Positions 63,801 through 64,000 of a DNA stretch of 64,000 nucleotides are shown in pieces (the stretch's first letter is position 1; every line of letters begins with the position of its first letter). The stretch is from Tautonia rosea (GTDB lineage Bacteria; Planctomycetota; Planctomycetia; Isosphaerales; Isosphaeraceae). The position numbers and the translations under genes were made by a program. The notes beneath the pieces are model-generated. The model saw only the letters and a program-made list of their open reading frames with translations, did no database searches and was not told the DNA's origin. The stretch spans positions 434,001 to 498,000 of the forward strand of contig NZ_JABBYO010000001.1 of the NCBI RefSeq assembly GCF_012958305.1, read 5' to 3'.

Positions 63801-64000
63801 TGTCTCCGTGAGCGGCGTGGTGTTCGACGACTCCGATCTCAACGGGGTTCAGGGTCTCGATGAACCGGGCCTGGCCGGCGTGACGATTATGGTGCAACTG
63901 GCCGTGGAGGAATCGGACCACGGCGGCGGCCACGGCGGCGGCGGTTCGGCCGGTGGACATGAAGAGACTGAACCGACGGTTTTCCTCACGCTTACCGATG
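60895..64000 (+). CDS. Giant surface protein with LEPR-XLL-type N-terminus and SdrD B-like repeats (3' truncated)
   Basis: At least 1035 residues, open to the window end. The start ATG has GGGGAGAG and AGGAG upstream. The N-terminal RRLERLEDRTLLSQ is the LEPR-XLL-type signal of large planctomycete exported proteins. SdrD B-like domains begin near residues 48 (FGQLYEDMDGDGLRD), 362 (GKKFEDVNGDGVFDEG), 655 (GQVFEDLDGDGLRD) and 970 (GVVFDDSDLNGVQG), each with an Asp-rich Ca2+-binding loop. A GEVED-type domain lies at about 488-647 (DYGDAPESYG to DGEVEDYAV). It is probably a cell-surface adhesin or structural protein; the C-terminal anchoring part lies outside the window. Confidence 0.9.
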   Translation, partial: MSYTLHLSRTRSLLCHDLVTLRSGRTRRARGRRLERLEDRTLLSQIFGQLYEDMDGDGLRDVGEVGIEGVEVQLLKFNILDGSTSAYQTTTTDALGRYSFGNDGQPVPVGNYLLQIAPEAVGAVQTYPMVEHSARPYFLSIDSENQTIGAWSDSELTDPTAGWIDEIPTSGPESTHSYFLNGDFLFQFGPQGVAPSRVSFSGMATVVTTASPGGDADGDGLADVSATMTSLELNGILRSEQHEQGYQGTISLSLQDSPASDGLIEARHDSEELADGTFELFVSLDVPERFNVTSPLTNRTAIGFIAREIARFPAFGHVYEQRGTEPPVALYNEGGEQQGQLFFSSMTPTPGADFGVFRLGAIEGKKFEDVNGDGVFDEGEPGLEGWEIVIESLGTELDTDDGGSPGGGQAGPPPGHGHAPGGPVTVTTGPDGSYLLEGLGPGYYKVTESVALPWVQTLPGAPDFSYTILLTSGGTEILNFGNVLQLGGIDYGDAPESYGTLLADDGPRHEIVSALRLGGSVDPEEDGQPDGLALGDDLDGNDDEDGVNFTSALVAGRVNTIIVNASGAGNLSAWLDLDGNGVFDPTDQVVTDEPLVAGENEVEIDLTAIGELEEGVDTFARFRFSTDVGLGPLGEASDGEVEDYAVTIYAASDVGIIIGQVFEDLDGDGLRDPTEVGLNDWTIELVRLDGVVVASTISATDGDNDGMYAFVDIIPGTYEVRQLVPEGDVTWLQTYPGGESGAVSYFIDVVPGQIGSPPYVVAASDGTATWLADLGPGVDTFPLLAQFSLLSGGGGAGHGGDPLNLTLFGTGVVERFAATDEDGDGTAETVPATFQSLELSGYVMVGGHEGTPGEIMGPVTVRLLQPATGQFGGSSEHGEEETEDGAIPVSFSMLLEIDLTELGMGVYTSSGTPVSFDGGVLQIPYVGTDIAHEGGGPPIQFNDGAGSIYRLVAGHLMPAYGIDFGNFADVSVSGVVFDDSDLNGVQGLDEPGLAGVTIMVQLAVEESDHGGGHGGGGSAGGHEETEPTVFLTLTD

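Noticed and set aside
61672-63960. Long minus-strand open frame of 762 residues
   Set aside because: It is antisense to the giant surface protein, whose plus-strand frame shows clear SdrD B-like and GEVED-type domains; the minus frame has no recognisable domains.

Overview
The window looks like chromosomal DNA of a high-GC planctomycete, most likely near the Isosphaeraceae or Gemmatales. I infer this from a DUF1559 protein with a prepilin-type N-terminus (37.8-38.7 kb), a DUF1580 protein (52.9 kb), a giant surface protein with an LEPR-XLL-type N-terminus and SdrD B-like repeats (60.9 kb to the window end), DUF1080 and DUF4190 proteins, and diheme peroxidase and M61 peptidase genes. No species can be named from the sequence alone.

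Layout. 0.1-5 kb: acyltransferase, STAS protein, thioredoxin-like protein, YqeY-like protein, a divergent second ribosome recycling factor and an M61 peptidase. 5-15.6 kb: membrane pyrophosphatase, DUF1080 protein, cupin, a permease plus His-rich lipoprotein pair, a MoxR ATPase, then an AT-richer stretch with a methyltransferase divergent from a sulfotransferase. 15.7-21.2 kb: PPi-type phosphofructokinase, a TPR protein and a hemX/ccsA-hemA operon with a GTGA overlap. 21.5-31.5 kb: exported and coiled-coil proteins, diheme peroxidase, tenA, argH, a nuclease-fold protein and lysA. 31.8-46.8 kb: a secreted HEAT protein, a sigma-54 activator, a double AhpD-like protein, DUF1559 plus lipoprotein, several membrane proteins and guaA. 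46.9-50.7 kb: the classical rpsB-tsf-pyrH-frr cluster, followed by a tRNA-Val gene with a clear promoter.

50.86-60.24 kb is an integrated element of about 9.4 kb. It lies between perfect 44-bp direct repeats; the left copy is the 3' part of the tRNA-Val gene, from the anticodon loop to the acceptor end. It carries a tyrosine integrase beside the tRNA, a family A DNA polymerase, a protein with two tandem winged-helix-like units that resembles a replication initiator, three 21-bp iteron-like repeats, DUF1580 and other small proteins, and two genes on the opposite strand. I see no capsid, portal, large terminase, relaxase or conjugation gene. It is organised like a pipolin (integrase, tRNA att site, own polymerase) but with a family A polymerase instead of family B. 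This is the most interesting system in the window.

60.24-60.9 kb is non-coding and holds two strong intrinsic terminators. The first is probably the original terminator of the interrupted tRNA, displaced by about 9.3 kb; the second has no visible gene and may end a small RNA. The window ends inside the giant surface protein.
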